DNA of 64,000 nucleotides from Streptomyces acidiscabies. Lineage in GTDB: Bacteria; Actinomycetota; Actinomycetes; Streptomycetales; Streptomycetaceae. Shown here piece by piece: positions 44,429-64,000 of the stretch. The stretch is from NCBI RefSeq assembly GCF_020010905.1, contig NZ_JAGJBY010000002.1, positions 2,480,001 to 2,544,000 of the forward strand, read 5' to 3'. Position 1 is the stretch's first letter. Each line of letters opens with the position of its first letter. Under the pieces are notes generated by a model. That model searched no databases, was not told the origin of the DNA, and saw nothing but the letters and a program-made list of their open reading frames with translations. The position numbers were made by a program, and so were the translations under genes.

Positions 44429-46137
44429 CGAACGACCCCTCCCGCGTCGGGGAGCTGGAGCGCCGCCTCGGCGACCCCTTCGACGACACCAACCCGGCCG
44501 GCTTCGCCGCGCTGCTGGCGGCCGACGAACGCGCCGAGATGCCCGCCGGAGCCGAACAGGCCCTGGACGACTACGGCTTCAACGCCGAGTTCGTGCCCGT
44601 CGAACTGGGCGGCCGGCTCTCCCGCCTCGACGACGTCGTCGCCGCGCTGCGCTCCCTGTACCGCCGGGACCCCTCCCTCGGGCTCGGCTACGGCATGAGC
44701 TCGTTCATCGCCTCCGTCAACGTCTGGCTCGCCGGCGACGACCGCCAGCGGCGCACCGCCGCCGACCTGATCCTCGGCAACCACCGCCTCGCCGCCGCCT
44801 ACCACGAACTGGCCCACGGCAACGACCTGACCGGCGCCGAGTGCGCCCTCGTCGACGTCGACGGCACCCCCGTCCTGCGCGGTCGCAAGGAGGTCGTCAC
44901 CAACGTGCGCCGCGCCCGGGGCATGGTCCTCTTCGCCCGCACCGACGAACGCCCCGGCAGCCGCAGCCACTCGCAGATCCTGCTGGACAAGCGCACCCTC
45001 GACCCGGCCCGCCTGCGCGACCTGCCCCGCTTCCCCAGCTCGGGCATGCGCGCGGTGCAATTGCACGGCATCGAGTTCGAGGACTGCCCGCTGCCCCCGG
45101 ACAGCATCCTGGGACGCGGTCGCGGCCTGGAGACGGCGATCCGCTCGTTCCAGATCACGAAGACCGTCACCCCCGCCGTCATGTGCGGACCCGTGGAGAC
45201 CGGACTGCGGGTGGCGCTGCGCCACCTCACCACCCGGCCCCTGTACGGCGCCACCGCCGCCGACCTGCCCCACGTACGCTCCGCACTCGCCGGCGTCTTC
45301 GCCGACCTGCTGCTCGTCGAGTGCTTCGGCGCGGCGGCGATCCGGGCCGTCCACGTGCTGCCGGACGAGGCGAGCGTGCTGTCGGCCGTCTACAAGCACT
45401 TCGGGTCGGCGGTGCTGCTCGACGCCATGAACACCCTGTCCGAACTCCTCGGCGCCCACTTCTACCTGCGGACCGGCCCCACGGCGATCTTCCAGAAGCT
45501 GCTGCGCGACGTCCGCCTGGTCGGCTTCGGGCACGCCGCCCGCGCCGCCTGCGAGTCGATCGTCCTGCCGCAGCTCCCGGTGCTCGCCCGCCGCTCCTGG
45601 TCGGCGCCGCACCCCGAGGACGCCCCGGCCGGACTGTTCGACCTCGACGCCCCCCTCGGCCCCCTGGAGTTCCAGCGGCTGGGCCTGTCCTGCGGCGGAC
45701 GCGACCACCTGACCGGCTCCCTCACCGCGTCCGTCGCCCGGCTCACCGGGCCCGCCGCCGCCCTCGGAGAGCTGTTCCTCGCGGAGCACGCCGCGCTCAC
45801 GCGCGCCTGCCGTGACCTCGGACCGGCGGACGTCACGGTCACGGCGGGCGCCGACGCCGCCGGCCTGGTGACCCGCCTCGGACACGTGCACGCGGCGGCC
45901 TCCGTCCTCGGCCTGTGGCGCCACAACCTCGGCGGGGGCGGCCTCCCCGACGCCCCCGTCTGGCCGCACGCCCTGCTGGCCCGCCTCCACGGCCGCCTCA
46001 CGGGCCGGCCCACCGCGCTGCCCCCCGCCGCCGAGGAAGCGCTGCACTCCGAACTGCTCGACCGGTTCCACACCGGTCGTTCCTTCGACCTCGCCGTGCG
46101 GCCTCTGCCCGACGGGCAAGGGGCGGCGAGAACGTGA
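44425..46137 (+). CDS. Acyl-CoA-dehydrogenase-like protein 2
   Basis: This 570-residue paralogue of the preceding protein starts at an ATG overlapping its stop (ATGA). The fold segments are recognisable (AAYHELAHGNDLTGAE, GRKEVVTNVRRARG, ITKTVTPAVMCGPVETGL, RPLYGATAADLPHVR), again with a long helical C-terminal extension. Where the catalytic Glu should be, the sequence reads LVGFGHAARAA, with no acidic residue, and the flavin-contact motif TERGTGSDL of its neighbour is ELAHGNDL. It may be a partner subunit of dehydrogenase 1 rather than an independent enzyme. Tandem pairs of this kind are characteristic of lipopeptide clusters with unsaturated tails. Confidence 0.75.
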   Translation: MTNDPSRVGELERRLGDPFDDTNPAGFAALLAADERAEMPAGAEQALDDYGFNAEFVPVELGGRLSRLDDVVAALRSLYRRDPSLGLGYGMSSFIASVNVWLAGDDRQRRTAADLILGNHRLAAAYHELAHGNDLTGAECALVDVDGTPVLRGRKEVVTNVRRARGMVLFARTDERPGSRSHSQILLDKRTLDPARLRDLPRFPSSGMRAVQLHGIEFEDCPLPPDSILGRGRGLETAIRSFQITKTVTPAVMCGPVETGLRVALRHLTTRPLYGATAADLPHVRSALAGVFADLLLVECFGAAAIRAVHVLPDEASVLSAVYKHFGSAVLLDAMNTLSELLGAHFYLRTGPTAIFQKLLRDVRLVGFGHAARAACESIVLPQLPVLARRSWSAPHPEDAPAGLFDLDAPLGPLEFQRLGLSCGGRDHLTGSLTASVARLTGPAAALGELFLAEHAALTRACRDLGPADVTVTAGADAAGLVTRLGHVHAAASVLGLWRHNLGGGGLPDAPVWPHALLARLHGRLTGRPTALPPAAEEALHSELLDRFHTGRSFDLAVRPLPDGQGAART

Positions 46138-46162
46138 CCCCACCTCAGAGAAGGAGACCACC

Positions 46163-46441
46163 ATGCCGGGTACCACCGGACAGCGGACCGAGTCGCGGCA
46201 GGCCGCGCTCCAGGACTGGCTGACCACCGAGATCGCCCAGCTCCTCGGCACCGAGCCGCAGGACATCGACCGCTCCGCAGCGTTCGGCGAGTACGGCCTG
46301 GAGTCCATCTCCGGCCTCACCCTCGCCGCCGCCATCGAGGACCACCTCGGCATCGAGGTGGACCCCACCGTCGTCTGGGACCACCCCAGCATCGACGCAC
46401 TCGCCACCCACCTCATCGAGGCCCAGGCCGCCACGTCCTGA
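46163..46441 (+). CDS. Acyl carrier protein
   Basis: This 92-residue carrier protein has the phosphopantetheine attachment site in FGEYGLESISGL, with Ser48 modified by a phosphopantetheinyl transferase. Helices around it (RQAALQDWLTTEIAQLLG; LAAAIEDHLGIEV; SIDALATHLIEAQ) match the four-helix carrier fold. The ATG follows GAGAAGGAGA. It lies between the dehydrogenase-like genes and the NRPS, and should hold the fatty acid activated by the FAAL while the dehydrogenases act, then donate it to the NRPS starter condensation domain. Confidence 0.9.
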   Translation: MPGTTGQRTESRQAALQDWLTTEIAQLLGTEPQDIDRSAAFGEYGLESISGLTLAAAIEDHLGIEVDPTVVWDHPSIDALATHLIEAQAATS

Positions 46442-46474
46442 CGGCCCCGCCGACGCCGACCTGGAGCACGCACT

Positions 46475-64000
<17,526 letters not shown>

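Overview
The window looks like Streptomyces chromosome. It has very high GC content, strongly G/C-ending codons, many GTG starts, one bldA-type TTA codon, and gene families typical of the genus (allantoin regulon, SNF2/SWIM pair, P450, NRPS). From memory, the gene order from malate synthase through the allantoin genes to the sugar ABC transporter, ROK kinase and SNF2/SWIM genes resembles the SCO6243-SCO6263 part of Streptomyces coelicolor; no database was searched.

Region 1 (1-5340): the N-terminus of an exported von Willebrand A protein, a divergent pair of IucA/IucC (NIS) siderophore synthetases, a HipA-like kinase and a SelT/SelW/SelH-like CxxC protein. One synthetase carries a roughly 260-residue insertion built on a 195-bp tandem repeat.
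Region 2 (5344-12226): purine/allantoin salvage. Malate synthase, a MobA-like nucleotidyltransferase, a small TTA-containing gene, a broken DUF6304-like gene, an IclR regulator, allantoinase and allantoicase. A 15-bp operator shared by the aceB promoter and the iclR/allantoinase promoter suggests one regulon that sends glyoxylate from allantoin into malate.
Region 3 (12300-16528): a secreted guanyl-specific ribonuclease with an unusual promoter, a small membrane protein, a two-component system with a TD-repeat N-terminus, and a cytochrome P450.
Region 4 (16642-30331): a sugar-utilisation locus (Gfo/Idh/MocA dehydrogenase, GntR regulator, three-gene ABC transporter, ROK kinase, membrane protein) with the same 13-bp operator in front of two transcription units, followed by an SNF2 helicase and a SWIM zinc-finger protein. 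The SWIM protein is swollen by in-frame minisatellites (216 bp x 4, 96 bp x 2).

Region 5 (30492 to beyond 64000) is a biosynthetic gene cluster that appears to make a lipopeptide. A plus-strand pair encodes an argininosuccinate-lyase-like enzyme and a rare fusion of a cysteine-synthase-like PLP enzyme with an ATP-grasp ligase. Facing it is a minus-strand, translationally coupled leuA-leuC-leuD-leuB-like cassette followed by a luciferase-like monooxygenase. A 16-bp-stem terminator separates the two units. A divergent winged-helix regulator leads into a fatty-acyl-AMP ligase, two atypical acyl-CoA-dehydrogenase-like enzymes, an acyl carrier protein and a giant NRPS still open at the window end.

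The visible NRPS order is Cstarter-A1-T1 / C2-A2-T2 / C3-A3-T3-E3 / C4-A4-T4-E4 / C5-A5(partial). A1 lacks the usual alpha-amino-anchoring Asp and has a beta-alanine-like pocket. The inferred logic is that FAAL loads a fatty acid on the ACP, the two dehydrogenase-like proteins may desaturate it, the starter C domain transfers it to residue 1, and the Leu-like and CysK/ATP-grasp/ArgH cassettes supply non-proteinogenic building blocks. I could not match the cluster to a product I know; it is the best candidate here for an undescribed system.
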